Of a DNA stretch of 50,625 nt, positions 9,321 to 17,656 are shown in pieces. The stretch is from NCBI RefSeq assembly GCF_016937655.1, contig NZ_JAFHKL010000022.1, positions 1 through 50,625 on the forward strand, read 5' to 3'. Numbering within the stretch: the stretch's first letter is position 1; every line of letters starts with the position of its first letter. The notes below the pieces were generated by a model. The model had not been told where the DNA came from. It saw only the letters and a program-made list of their open reading frames with translations, and ran no database searches. The translations under genes were made by a program, and so were the position numbers. This DNA is from Chromobacterium alkanivorans. Its GTDB lineage: Bacteria; Pseudomonadota; Gammaproteobacteria; Burkholderiales; Chromobacteriaceae.

Positions 9321-9964
9321 CAGGCCTGCTCCAGGCGGTAGCCGACGCCGCGCACGGTTTCGATGGCGAGGCCGGGCAGCTTCTGCCGCAGTTGCAGGAT
9401 ATGGGTGTCCACGGTGCGCGTGGACGGGAAGTGCTGATAGCCCCAGACCTGGTTCAGCAGTTCGTCGCGGCTCATCACCCGCCCGGCCATGCGCGCCAGC
9501 AAGGCCAGCAATTCGAACTCGGTGCGCGTCAAGGCCACCTCCCGTCCCTGCCAGTTCGCCGACTGCCTGGCCGGCTGCAGGCTCAGGGCCCCCAGACTCA
9601 GGCTGCCGTCGCCCAGGGGCCGCAGCTGAGCGCGAACCCGCGCCAGCAACTCGGCGTGGGCGAAGGGTTTGCTCAAGTAATCGCGCGCGCCCGCCTCCAA
9701 GCCGGCCACCCGGTCGCCCACCTCCACCCGAGCCGTCAGCACGATGACCGGCAAGGCTTTGAGCGCCAGCCAGCCGGGCAGATGCCGCAGACTGTCGCCG
9801 TCCGGCAAGGTGCGGTCCAGGATGACCAGGTCGGCGCGCAGCCACTGCGCTGCCGCCTCTTCCGCCCGCCGCAGCCACAGGCAGCGATAGCCCGCGTCCT
9901 CTAGAAAGCGGCTCAGGCCCTCGCCCAGCGTCTCGTCGTCTTCAATCAGCAGCAAGGTGTTCAT
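9320..9964 (-). CDS. OmpR-family response regulator, VxrB-like (214 aa)
   Basis: The N-terminal receiver domain has the acidic pair in LIEDDETLGEG, the phospho-acceptor Asp50 in LVILDRTLPDGD, the Thr of VLTARV and Lys99 in LSKPF. The C-terminal winged-helix DNA-binding domain ends with RTVDTHILQLRQKLPGL and VRGVGYRLEQA, typical of OmpR/PhoB regulators. It overlaps the kinase stop codon by 4 nt (ATGA) and the DUF2861 gene start by 1 nt, so the three genes are translated together. By analogy with VxrB/WigR it may control cell-wall and T6SS genes. This is inferred from gene order only. Confidence 0.9.
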   Translation of the reverse strand: MNTLLLIEDDETLGEGLSRFLEDAGYRCLWLRRAEEAAAQWLRADLVILDRTLPDGDSLRHLPGWLALKALPVIVLTARVEVGDRVAGLEAGARDYLSKPFAHAELLARVRAQLRPLGDGSLSLGALSLQPARQSANWQGREVALTRTEFELLALLARMAGRVMSRDELLNQVWGYQHFPSTRTVDTHILQLRQKLPGLAIETVRGVGYRLEQA

Positions 9965-11352
9965 GCAAGATGATCCTGTCGCGGCGCCCGCTTGACGGGC
10001 AGTTGCAAGCTAAAACTCGTGGGCGGGCCGGACAGGCGCAGCCGCCCGCCCAACCTCGCCAGCACCCGCAGGACAATGGCCAGGCCCAAGCCCATGCCTT
10101 CGCCGCCGCTGCCGCGCCGCCTCAGTCGGCGCAGCCGGTAATCCGACAAACGGCCGCCGTCGCACACCGTCAGCGTCAGTCTGCGGCCGTCCCAGTCCGC
10201 CAGCACCCGCCACGGCGGCCGGCCGTGCCGGCGCGCGTTGGCCAGCAGATTGTCCAGGCACAGACCCAGCCAATAGGCCGGCAACAGCAGCGTCGCGTCC
10301 TCGTTCAGGCAAAAAGCGGCCTGGTGCCGCTCCGCGACCGCGTCCAGCCACTCCGCCAGCCGCACCGCTTGCCGCCCCTCGTCCAGCCGGTCGGCGGACA
10401 AGTAATGGCGGCTGGCTTCGGCCAACTGGCGCAGGCGGCTGACGCCGCCGGCCAAATGGCCAAAATGATCTTGAGCGGAATCCGGCAGGCGGTCGAAGTC
10501 GCGGCGCAGCCCCTCCACCACGCCGGCCAGGCCGGCGATGGGAGTGCGCAACTCATGGGTCAGCATCTGCAAGGCGAAGCGCCGCTCCCGCTCCAGACGC
10601 CGCCGCTGCCAGGCCAGCCAGCCGCCGCCGGCCAACGCCAGCCCGGCCAGGCCCGCCAGCACCGCCCGCCACGGCCAGGCCGGCGCCGGCATAGGGTTCA
10701 AACACAGCCCGTCCATACGCTCCGCGCAAGCACTCGTCCCGGCCGCCGACACACTCACCCCGGCCGCTTCCGCCCGCTCCCGCCAGGCGGCGGCCGGGTA
10801 AAGCCGCCAATGGCCGTCGCGCAGCCGCCACAAGGCGCCGTCCTGCCACAGCCAGCGCGCGCCGGCCAGCAAGGCGTCCAGATTGTCGTCGGACAAAGCG
10901 CCCAACAACCCCAGGTCGTCGGCGCGCTCGCGCACGTGCAGCCAGTCCGCCGCCTCCGCCCGCGGCCGGCCCTGCCGCCAATGCGCGGCGCTGCTGCCAC
11001 CCAGCGGATGGACCGGATGCAGGCGCAGCCAATCCGTCGGCAAGCGCCCGTCCATGCAGCGCCGGCCTTCGAAATCCCGCCACAGCGGCGGCACGGCGGA
11101 CAAGTCCCCCTCGCAGCCGCGCTCGTGCGCCGCCAGCTGCCGCAAGGCGCGCAGGCCGTAGCGAGACCAGGCCGGCTGCAGCGACTCCGGCGCGATCAGG
11201 CCCTCGTCCAGCGACTGGATCCGCGCCAGCGCCAAAGACTGCGCCGGCCGCGCTCCGGCCAGGGCGGCGTCCAGCCGCGACGACAGCCCGCCGGCCCAGG
11301 CGGCCTGGCAAAACAGCAGACAACAACACAGGCGTAGCATCATGCCTCGCAT
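9961..11352 (-). CDS. Sensor histidine kinase, VxrA-like (463 aa)
   Basis: This is a membrane sensor kinase. A signal-like N-terminus (MLRLCCCLLFCQAAWA) leads to a periplasmic domain of about 200 residues with four cysteines (near 80, 99, 209 and 217) that could form two disulfides. One transmembrane segment follows (about 228-248, WRAVLAGLAGLALAGGGWLA). The cytoplasmic kinase has H-box His266 (LTHELRTPIAG), an N-box (LCLDNLLANARRHG) and a G-box (GEGMGLGLAIVL). The single membrane span plus signal peptide and the DUF3404-like sensor resemble Vibrio VxrA. Three in-frame ATGs lie at 11352, 11343 and 11340. A perfect TATAAT overlaps the first, so one of the latter two may be the real start. The first gene of the vxrABC-like operon. 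Confidence 0.85.
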   Translation of the reverse strand: MRGMMLRLCCCLLFCQAAWAGGLSSRLDAALAGARPAQSLALARIQSLDEGLIAPESLQPAWSRYGLRALRQLAAHERGCEGDLSAVPPLWRDFEGRRCMDGRLPTDWLRLHPVHPLGGSSAAHWRQGRPRAEAADWLHVRERADDLGLLGALSDDNLDALLAGARWLWQDGALWRLRDGHWRLYPAAAWRERAEAAGVSVSAAGTSACAERMDGLCLNPMPAPAWPWRAVLAGLAGLALAGGGWLAWQRRRLERERRFALQMLTHELRTPIAGLAGVVEGLRRDFDRLPDSAQDHFGHLAGGVSRLRQLAEASRHYLSADRLDEGRQAVRLAEWLDAVAERHQAAFCLNEDATLLLPAYWLGLCLDNLLANARRHGRPPWRVLADWDGRRLTLTVCDGGRLSDYRLRRLRRRGSGGEGMGLGLAIVLRVLARLGGRLRLSGPPTSFSLQLPVKRAPRQDHLA

Positions 11353-11356
11353 TATA
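11340..11356 (-). promoter_or_regulatory. Perfect -10 box overlapping the kinase start codon
   Basis: On the minus strand TATAAT occupies 11356-11351 and overlaps the first possible ATG. Further ATGs follow at 11343 and 11340, about where transcription would begin. GAGG lies just before them. No good -35 is seen at 16-18 bp. If used, the mRNA would be leaderless or nearly so. Confidence 0.4.
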
Positions 11357-11442
11357 CGGAAAACCCGCCGCCGCTCGGCTGACAGCCCGGCGCGAATCCG
11401 CTAGCATGCGTTTCCGGCACATGACACCAGATCGGCATCCAC

Positions 11443-12750
11443 GTGAAAGCAGGCTTCTCCTTCTTCGCCACCCGGCGCTTCTTCCCGCTGTTCGGCACCC
11501 AGTTCCTGGGAGCGTTCAACGACAACCTGCTGAAGACCGCCATCGTGGTGCTGATCAGCTTCCATGGCCTCAGCCTGGCCGGGCTGCCGCCGGAGCAACT
11601 GGTCAATCTGGCCGCCGGCGTGTTCATCCTGCCCTTCTTCCTGTTTTCCGCCACTGCCGGCAAATTGTCCGAGCGTTACGACAAGGCCGTCATCGCCCGC
11701 TGGATCAAGCTGGCCGAGATCGCCATCATGCTGCTGGCCGGCGCCGGCTTCTTCCTGCACTCCGCCGGCCTGCTGCTCTCCGCGCTGTTTCTGATGGGCG
11801 CCCACTCCGCCTTTTTCGGCCCGCTCAAATACTCGGTGCTGCCGCAATACCTGAAAGAGCATGAGCTGGTGGGCGGCAACGGCCTGATCGAAATGGGCAC
11901 CTTTCTCGCCATCCTGGTCGGCCAGATCGGCGGCAGCATGCTGACCACCGGCGGCCCGCTGCTGATCACCGCCACCTTGCTGGCCACCGCCCTGTTCGGC
12001 TACGGCGCCAGCCGCGCGATGCCGCCGGCCCGGCCCGGCGCGCCGGAGTTGAAGCTGTCCTTCAATTTCCTCAAGGACTCGGTAGTGCTGATGCGCGACG
12101 CCTGGCGCATCCGCGACGTGCGCTGCGCCATCCTCGGCATTTCCTGGTTCTGGCTGATGGGCGCGGTCTACACCACCCAGCTGCCCACTTTCACCCGCCT
12201 GCACCTGGGCGGGGACGCCGGCGTCTACACCCTGCTGCTGGCGCTGTTCTCCATAGGCATCGGCCTGGGTTCTGTGGTTTGCGCCAAGTTGTCGCAAGGC
12301 AAGCTGCAATTGGGCATGGTGCTGGTGGGTAGCGTGGGCATGACGCTGTTTGGCGGCGACCTGGCGCTGTCGGCGCTGCCGCACTACCGTGGCGAGTTGA
12401 TCGGCCTGGCCGATTTCCTGGCCCGCGCCGGCAGCTGGCGCAATATGGTCGATGTGGCGTTGCTGGGCTTCTTCGGCGGCTTCTTCACCGTGCCGCTGTA
12501 CACCTGGCTGCAAACCGCCAGCCCGGACGATTTCCGCTCCCAGGCCGTGGCCGCCAACAATATCGCCAACGGCTTCTACATGGTGGCCGCCGCCATCGGC
12601 AGCGCGCTGGCTCTGAAGTTTTACGACAGCATCGCCATCCTGCTGCTGGCCACCGCCGCGCTCAATATTCTGGCCACACTGCATCTACTCAGCGCCGCGC
12701 CGGTGATCTGGCGGCAACGGCTGGACTGGCTGCGGGCGTTGCGCGGCTAA
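11443..12750 (+). CDS. MFS transporter of the LplT / lysophospholipid flippase type (435 aa)
   Basis: This is an inner-membrane protein with about 12 hydrophobic segments. The sequence FGTQFLGAFNDNLLKTAIVV at the first helix and FFGPLKYSVLPQYLKEHELV, then GNGLIEMGTFLAILVGQIGG, match the transporter half of LplT-Aas phospholipid-repair proteins. In fused versions this half precedes acyltransferase and acyl-ACP synthetase domains; here it stops after the membrane domain. It may move lysophospholipids across the inner membrane, but that is inference. The start is GTG at 11443. An in-frame TGA lies just upstream and no strong ribosome-binding site is visible. It is divergent from the kinase. Its TAA stop is also the target repeat of the adjacent small element. 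Confidence 0.75.
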   Translation: MKAGFSFFATRRFFPLFGTQFLGAFNDNLLKTAIVVLISFHGLSLAGLPPEQLVNLAAGVFILPFFLFSATAGKLSERYDKAVIARWIKLAEIAIMLLAGAGFFLHSAGLLLSALFLMGAHSAFFGPLKYSVLPQYLKEHELVGGNGLIEMGTFLAILVGQIGGSMLTTGGPLLITATLLATALFGYGASRAMPPARPGAPELKLSFNFLKDSVVLMRDAWRIRDVRCAILGISWFWLMGAVYTTQLPTFTRLHLGGDAGVYTLLLALFSIGIGLGSVVCAKLSQGKLQLGMVLVGSVGMTLFGGDLALSALPHYRGELIGLADFLARAGSWRNMVDVALLGFFGGFFTVPLYTWLQTASPDDFRSQAVAANNIANGFYMVAAAIGSALALKFYDSIAILLLATAALNILATLHLLSAAPVIWRQRLDWLRALRG

Positions 12751-12893
12751 GAACCTGTTTACGATCTGCTGCGCTGCGTGGAGCGTTACACGATGAGTAC
12801 GCCTTCGAAATGCTCATGTACCGTGTGTACATTCCGCTTTCTCAGCCGTTTTCGCCTTGTCTCGCCTTAGCTCGCGAGATCGTAAACACGTTC
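12751..12893 (+). mobile_element. 143-bp MITE-like element, copy A
   Basis: This is a small element without a coding sequence. Its ends are near-perfect inverted repeats: GAACCTGTTTACGATCT on the left and GAACGTGTTTACGATCT as the complement on the right (16/17). It is flanked on both sides by TAA (12748-12750 and 12894-12896), and the left TAA is the stop codon of the MFS gene. An inverted second copy lies at 47064-47206 and aligns over 143 positions without gaps, with 25 differences by hand count. The interior has an ATGTAC/GTACAT hairpin. A 3-bp TNA target suggests mobilisation by an IS5-group (IS1031-like) transposase; this is inference. Confidence 0.85.
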
Positions 12894-12896
12894 TAA

Positions 12897-13005
12897 GAGC
12901 GGCTAACATTGTCAGTTTCACGCCTGAGGCAAGGCGCGCCGACGCAGGCAGTACTTGAGTACGACAAGGCGGCGCAACGCAGCATCAGGGGTTTGTTAGC
13001 CGCTC
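12897..13005. mobile_element. 109-bp MITE-like element of a second family
   Basis: Perfect 12-bp terminal inverted repeats (GAGCGGCTAACA at the left, TGTTAGCCGCTC at the right) bound 109 bp with no coding capacity. TAA flanks both ends (12894-12896 and 13006-13008), and the left TAA is shared with the neighbouring 143-bp element. A GTACT/AGTAC hairpin sits near the centre. The body is unrelated to the first family, but target choice is the same. Confidence 0.8.
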
Positions 13006-13556
13006 TAAGCGTCGACAGCCTCCAGCTCGAACACCCCGTCCATCCGCCAGCGCTCCCGCTCCCGGGAGGGCACCGCGCCGGCCGGCAGCGCCGGCCGCAC
13101 TTCCAGCTCCAGTTGCAATGCTCGGCCCGTTTTGCCGCCATCGGGGTACACATACACCCGCTGGCCGGGACGCAGCGGGGCCGAGCGCAGACGTTCGCCA
13201 CCCGCTTCCCCCTCTAGCCGGAAGTAGGCGGCGCGCCCATCCAGCGTCGCCGAGCGCAACACCAGACGCACCGAGCCCTGGGGACCGAAGCGGAACGAGG
13301 CCGCATCCGCCGCCGGGCCGTTGAAACGCAAGGCCAGCGCCTGGGGCTGATCGCAGACGGCTTGCAAGCTCAACACCCGCGCCTCCAGGCCGGCCCCCAA
13401 CACGCCTCGACCGACATGTTCGCGCAAGGCGGCCAGCGGCACCACGCCATAGTCCAGATGGGGCGAGCTCACGGTCAACGCGCACCGCCGCTCCTCGGCC
13501 GCGACGCCGGCGCTCAAGGCCGCCAGCACAAGCAAACTCCACTTGCTCATTCTCAT
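13005..13556 (-). CDS. DUF1120-like minor fimbrial subunit, possible tip or adaptor (183 aa)
   Basis: This is an exported protein (signal peptide MRMSKWSLLVLAALSAGVAA) and the last gene of the fimbrial operon. It overlaps the usher stop by 4 nt (ATGA). It keeps the family pattern of the other subunits: a Cys early in the mature protein (RRCALTV), then DYG, then a second Cys in AVCDQP. It is 40-60 residues shorter than they are and ends in GVFELEAVDA instead of an aromatic FTIYYQ-like strand. A tip adhesin or adaptor is likely from position after the usher. The final G of its TAG stop comes from the adjacent 109-bp element; the ancestral overlap of stop codons would have given the same TAG. 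Confidence 0.7.
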   Translation of the reverse strand: MRMSKWSLLVLAALSAGVAAEERRCALTVSSPHLDYGVVPLAALREHVGRGVLGAGLEARVLSLQAVCDQPQALALRFNGPAADAASFRFGPQGSVRLVLRSATLDGRAAYFRLEGEAGGERLRSAPLRPGQRVYVYPDGGKTGRALQLELEVRPALPAGAVPSRERERWRMDGVFELEAVDA

Positions 13557-16036
13557 CCCTCCGCTCCTCTGTCTTCGTCGCGGCGTTCCGACGCCTCCGC
13601 TTTGAGCTGCGCGCTTGGCGGCTCCTGCACGCAGCTTGCCTTGACGGTTTGGTACAAGGCGGACGCCTCCTCGTCCGGCAACACATAGCTCAGCCGGCAG
13701 CGTTGCCCCGGCAGATGCTCGACATACAGTCCGTTCTGCGCCATCGCCTGATCCAGAAACACCTCGCCGCCGCTCCCTGTTATCGTGACAAAACGCCCTT
13801 CCGCGTCAACCACGCTCAAACCCGCCGCCAATGACGTGCCGCCCTCGCCCACAATCTGGATCAACAGGCGCTGGGTTTTAAGCACCGAGAACGCCACCTG
13901 GCTGACCGAACCATGCCCGGCGCGCACTACCTTCAAGCCGTTCGCCACATCCGCGTTGCGCGGCAGGCTAGGCGTCTGCAGTTCCACCCGGGTATCGGCA
14001 TAAGCGTTCAGGCTTGCCAATACCGCGTGGCCCTCGCCATCGCTCCACACCGGGCCGCTGGGCGTGCTGAACTTCACCCCGGACAAGCCCCCCACCGACA
14101 CCACCCCTATGCTGTCGCGCAGCGGATAGGGCGAGAAAGTCAATCCGCGTTCATGCCACAGCGCGCCACCGCGCAGGCTGGCGTTGTAAGACTGCGCGCC
14201 GCTGCGCTGGCTCAAGCCCAGGCCCAGCTGGGCGTAACGCGGAATCCAGTGCAAGTTGCCGTTGAAGCCAGTGCTGTTCCTGTTGGCGTCCCGCTCCGCC
14301 GCCACGCTGTAATTCAGGTTGTCGCTGACGATTTCGCGGTAACTGGTCCCCAGGGTTTCGCTCTGACCATAGCGTTGCAGATAAGCGCTCAGGCTGGCGC
14401 GCTCCAGCGGCAGATCCACGTTCAAGTAAAACTGATTGCGATGCGCGCCCGCGCTCTGCCCCAAATCGCGGCCCATGTTCAAGGTCACATTGGCGCCGCC
14501 CAGACGCCGGCTCCAGCCGCCATTCAACCGCTGAGTGGCATCCGCGCCGTTGCGGGAGCGAGTGACGCCCAGGCTGAACGCGCCCAGCGCGTCATGGCGA
14601 TAAGACAGAGACAGGCCGTACTGCGTCAACGCCGTCGGCGTCTCCTGCTGCCGAGCCGCGGAGTCCGACAGCGTGCGGAAGTGGGCGCTCTGCCGGCTCA
14701 CACTCAAAGCGCCGGATAAGCGCTCGCCCCAGGCCGCGCTCAAGGACGCGCTGTATTGCATGCCGCTCCGGTTCGCCGCATTGTCGCGGGAGGTCACCGC
14801 TCGCGCGCCGGCCAAGACCTGAGGACTCAGCAGATAGGACAAGGCCCCGCCGGCGGAATGAAAGCGCTCGGACCACAGGCCGCCCAGGCTGAGATCCAAC
14901 TCCCGGGCCAGCCGCCAGCTGCGGCTGCCGGAAAACAGCCACGGCGTGTCGCCATCCTGGCCTCCAAACTGGCGCACCCTGCCCGCCGCGATATTGAAAC
15001 CCTCATCGTCGCCGGCCGGACTAGCGAAAAACGCCGCCGCCGGCACGGTGAAAGCGTGCTGACTGCCATCGCTTTCAGTAACGGTGACATGTAGATCGAA
15101 ACCCGCCGAGAGGATGGGCACATCGTTCAATTCAAAAGCGCCGGGCGGCACCATCGTGCTGTACACCAACGCGCCGGATTGCCGCACTTCCACCCGGGCT
15201 TCGCTCTGGGCGATGCCCTTGACCAGCGGCAAGTTGCCTCGCGGCAACAGCGCTCCTTGCGGCAGCCACTGCGCGCCGGAGAAGTTCACGCCGGCGAACA
15301 GCGGGTTGTTCAGCGACAGCTCGCCCAATTGCAGGATGGACTTGCTGTCCAGCAGGGTCTTCTGCGCATAGCTGTACAGGTACTGGAAACGATTGCTCGC
15401 CTCGTTGCGCGCAAAGCTTTGCCGGCTGCGCACCATCCAGTCGTTCCAATTGAATCCCAGCTCCGTGAAGCCCTGCAGATACTGCAGGCTTCGCCCGCCG
15501 CTGCTGCTGCGCATGGCCAGCAACTCATAGTTGAACAGACCGGCGCCGCCGCCGCTGTCGTAGCCGTCCAGCTGTGCCTGCTCGCGCCGCAAGGCGCTGC
15601 TGGGCGCCAGGATGTCCACCCGCGCCAGTTCCGGCCGCAGCTTGACCACCGCCTGCGGATAAAAGTCCGTCAGCTCGCGGCAGCCTGCCTCCGCCGGCTG
15701 CCGGTCAGCCGTGGGCAACAAACCGGCGGCGGCCCAGAACCCGTCGTCGACGCACAGGCGACCATTCCCGTCTATCGTCAGCTCGGTGCTGCCGCGGCCG
15801 GCGCCATTGACGGATAAGGACACCCGATTCCTACCTGGCACAAAGCGCGCGCCCTGGCTGAAGTACTCCGCCACGCCGGGATCGATGCCGCTTGCCTTCA
15901 ATACGCCCAAGTCGAACATCGTGCCGTCTTCGGGCACGCCTCGCGCCGCCGCTTCAACGGAAAACACCGGAACCAGCCCGACCAGCCACAGCAATAGCGG
16001 AATGGGCCGGAGCAACCATTCAATTGAACACTTCAT
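13553..16036 (-). CDS. Fimbrial outer-membrane usher, FimD/PapC family (827 aa)
   Basis: This is the outer-membrane pore through which chaperone-bound subunits are assembled into fimbriae. It has an N-terminal signal sequence ending near SVEAAARG. The N-terminal usher domain includes the C-rich segment GRLCVDDGFW and CRELTDFYPQ. The barrel begins near YDSGGGAGLFNYELLAMRSS. The plug region includes GFDLHVTVTESDG. The C-terminal domains end with a Cys pair region (GQRCRLSYVLPD, VKASCVQEP). Length is typical of the family. It lies 35 nt after a DUF1120 subunit and overlaps the last subunit gene. Confidence 0.92.
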   Translation of the reverse strand: MKCSIEWLLRPIPLLLWLVGLVPVFSVEAAARGVPEDGTMFDLGVLKASGIDPGVAEYFSQGARFVPGRNRVSLSVNGAGRGSTELTIDGNGRLCVDDGFWAAAGLLPTADRQPAEAGCRELTDFYPQAVVKLRPELARVDILAPSSALRREQAQLDGYDSGGGAGLFNYELLAMRSSSGGRSLQYLQGFTELGFNWNDWMVRSRQSFARNEASNRFQYLYSYAQKTLLDSKSILQLGELSLNNPLFAGVNFSGAQWLPQGALLPRGNLPLVKGIAQSEARVEVRQSGALVYSTMVPPGAFELNDVPILSAGFDLHVTVTESDGSQHAFTVPAAAFFASPAGDDEGFNIAAGRVRQFGGQDGDTPWLFSGSRSWRLARELDLSLGGLWSERFHSAGGALSYLLSPQVLAGARAVTSRDNAANRSGMQYSASLSAAWGERLSGALSVSRQSAHFRTLSDSAARQQETPTALTQYGLSLSYRHDALGAFSLGVTRSRNGADATQRLNGGWSRRLGGANVTLNMGRDLGQSAGAHRNQFYLNVDLPLERASLSAYLQRYGQSETLGTSYREIVSDNLNYSVAAERDANRNSTGFNGNLHWIPRYAQLGLGLSQRSGAQSYNASLRGGALWHERGLTFSPYPLRDSIGVVSVGGLSGVKFSTPSGPVWSDGEGHAVLASLNAYADTRVELQTPSLPRNADVANGLKVVRAGHGSVSQVAFSVLKTQRLLIQIVGEGGTSLAAGLSVVDAEGRFVTITGSGGEVFLDQAMAQNGLYVEHLPGQRCRLSYVLPDEEASALYQTVKASCVQEPPSAQLKAEASERRDEDRGAEG

Positions 16037-16071
16037 CTAGCAGGACCAAAGAATTTGGATGAATAGGGAAA

Positions 16072-16749
16072 TCAGGGATAGAAGACCGTGACCGTCGCGT
16101 GGCCATCCAGCTGAACGAGCTCGCGCGCGCTGAGCGCTTGCCGCCCCCTGAGCGCGGCGCCGACCCGCAGAGTGAGCACATGGGTGCTGGCAGGCTGCAA
16201 CGCCTTGTGCGTTCCCAAGGCGTAGCCGTAGCGCAGGTCCAACGGCGCGGCGTCGGCTTGCAGCCACCCTTCTTGCCTGACGTCGCTGCGCATCAGCGCC
16301 GCCGTGCGCTCGTCTGCTCGGGCTTCAACCGGAGTCAACCACCAATAACCCAGCGCTTGCTTGCGGCCATCCCGGCCCAGACCCAGAGTCTGTTCCGCCT
16401 CCGTCGGCAGCAAGGACGCCGACGCCCGGACCGCCCCCATGACGGCGATGTCCGCTCGGCTGTCGCGTCGGTTGTCCCGTATGCTCAAACCCACCAGAGC
16501 CGGCTGATCGCACTGCACCCGCAAGCTGAGCTCACGCTCGCTCAGTAGCGTCGCGCCCTGATTCAGCGTGGACCAGGCGATGACGCCGTAGTCGACCACG
16601 CCGTTGTTGGAAAAACTGGGCGTGCAGCTGGGCGGCACCACTTCGGCCGTCAACTCGAACGGCGCGCTCGCCGCCAGGGCCGGCGCGCACGGCAGCCAGG
16701 CCAGCATGACAACACGCATCGCTGCGACAATCGCTTGGCTAATGTTCAT
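16072..16749 (-). CDS. DUF1120-type fimbrial subunit, minor (225 aa)
   Basis: This is an exported fimbrial subunit located between chaperone and usher. The signal peptide ends near APALAAS. The mature protein shows PPSCTPSFSNNGVVDYGVIA, then LRVQCDQPALVGLSIRDNR, with two cysteines placed as in the major subunits (CTPTLSGGAVIDYG and CEEDTAL/CQEDTAL). It ends in ATVTVFYP, corresponding to the terminal beta strand of the family. The start at 16749 is 16 nt from the chaperone stop. It is clearly more diverged than the two major subunits, so it is probably an anchor or initiator subunit; that role is inferred from its position. Confidence 0.75.
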   Translation of the reverse strand: MNISQAIVAAMRVVMLAWLPCAPALAASAPFELTAEVVPPSCTPSFSNNGVVDYGVIAWSTLNQGATLLSERELSLRVQCDQPALVGLSIRDNRRDSRADIAVMGAVRASASLLPTEAEQTLGLGRDGRKQALGYWWLTPVEARADERTAALMRSDVRQEGWLQADAAPLDLRYGYALGTHKALQPASTHVLTLRVGAALRGRQALSARELVQLDGHATVTVFYP

Positions 16750-16765
16750 GACCAGACTTCATCGT

Positions 16766-17494
16766 TCAGTTCAAGGACGCAGTGAATGAGTCCACCGCAT
16801 AGCCGTAACTGGTTGCCGGCCATAACTTGACGTGAGTGGCATCCAACGGCAGCGTCTGACCTGCCGACGCCAGTTGCAGACGCTCGCCGGGCAGGATATA
16901 GGCCTTGGGTAGCTCCAACGCTTGCTTGCCTGGCTGCAACTCCACCTTGTGCGTGGACAGCCGCACTACATAAGGGCTGTCGTTCTTCACTTCCACCATG
17001 CCGTTCTCCGCCAGGCCCCATTGCAACTTGGTCCATGGTTCTCTTTCACGCGGCAGGCCCTTGGGACGGATCAGCACCGGCAAATTCTGATTGAAGGTCA
17101 TCTGGATGCGATGCCCTTTCTCGGCGGTTACCGCGGGAATTCCCTCGAAAGAAGCTCGCATCAGCCGCTCAGTCTGCAGCGGACGCGACGATTTCAATAA
17201 AAAGCGGACCAATTGCTTTTCTCCACCCTCCACCCTGGAAATGGGCGGAGAAGCAAGCAGCAGGCCCTCCGGGTCTTCCGGCAGGTTTTCCAGGCGGACA
17301 TACATCAGGCTGGCATGGGCGTCGGTATTCTTGACGTTGATCACACCCTCTCCGTCGCCCTCTTCCACCACCACCAAGGAGGTTTCCGGCACCACGCCGG
17401 CGGACCAAGCCATCAAGGGCAGCAAGGCTAATAGCAGGGCACCCAGCGCCCTGCCGACGTTCTCGGCGGCCAACATATTCAAGGCCTTCTTCAT
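16766..17494 (-). CDS. Periplasmic fimbrial chaperone, PapD-like (242 aa)
   Basis: This exported chaperone carries fimbrial subunits to the usher by donor-strand complementation. The start at MKKALNM (17494) gives a signal peptide ending near LMAWSAG; the longer open frame to 17563 has no such signal. Features of the family are the alternating hydrophobic stretch KQLVRFLLKSSRPLQTERL and the C-terminal Ig-like domain with VEVKNDSPYVVRLSTHKVEL. Only a weak purine stretch (GAGAGAG) precedes the ATG. It sits 162 nt after major subunit 2 with two hairpins between, so its expression should be lower than that of the subunit. Confidence 0.85.
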   Translation of the reverse strand: MKKALNMLAAENVGRALGALLLALLPLMAWSAGVVPETSLVVVEEGDGEGVINVKNTDAHASLMYVRLENLPEDPEGLLLASPPISRVEGGEKQLVRFLLKSSRPLQTERLMRASFEGIPAVTAEKGHRIQMTFNQNLPVLIRPKGLPREREPWTKLQWGLAENGMVEVKNDSPYVVRLSTHKVELQPGKQALELPKAYILPGERLQLASAGQTLPLDATHVKLWPATSYGYAVDSFTASLN

Positions 17495-17577
17495 CTGGAA
17501 CTCTCTCTCGTCAAAAACCAATCGCAATCCAGCCATGCCGTGACGACAGGCGGGATCCAGCATGCCTGCATTAGAAA

Positions 17578-17639
17578 GCCGGCACGCTGCGCGCCGGCCC
17601 GCCCATGTTGATCAACGTTGGGGGCGGGCGACCGCCCCC
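17578..17639 (-). terminator. Two hairpins between major subunit 2 and chaperone
   Basis: On the minus strand a GGGGGCGG/CCGCCCCC hairpin (17620-17639) lies just after the subunit stop. A second one, GCCGGCGCG/CGTGCCGGC with one G-U pair (17578-17598), is followed by TTTCTAA. The second looks like a weak intrinsic terminator. Partial read-through would let the chaperone-usher genes be transcribed at a lower level. Confidence 0.6.
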
Positions 17640-17656
17640 TAAGTCGATTAATTAAC

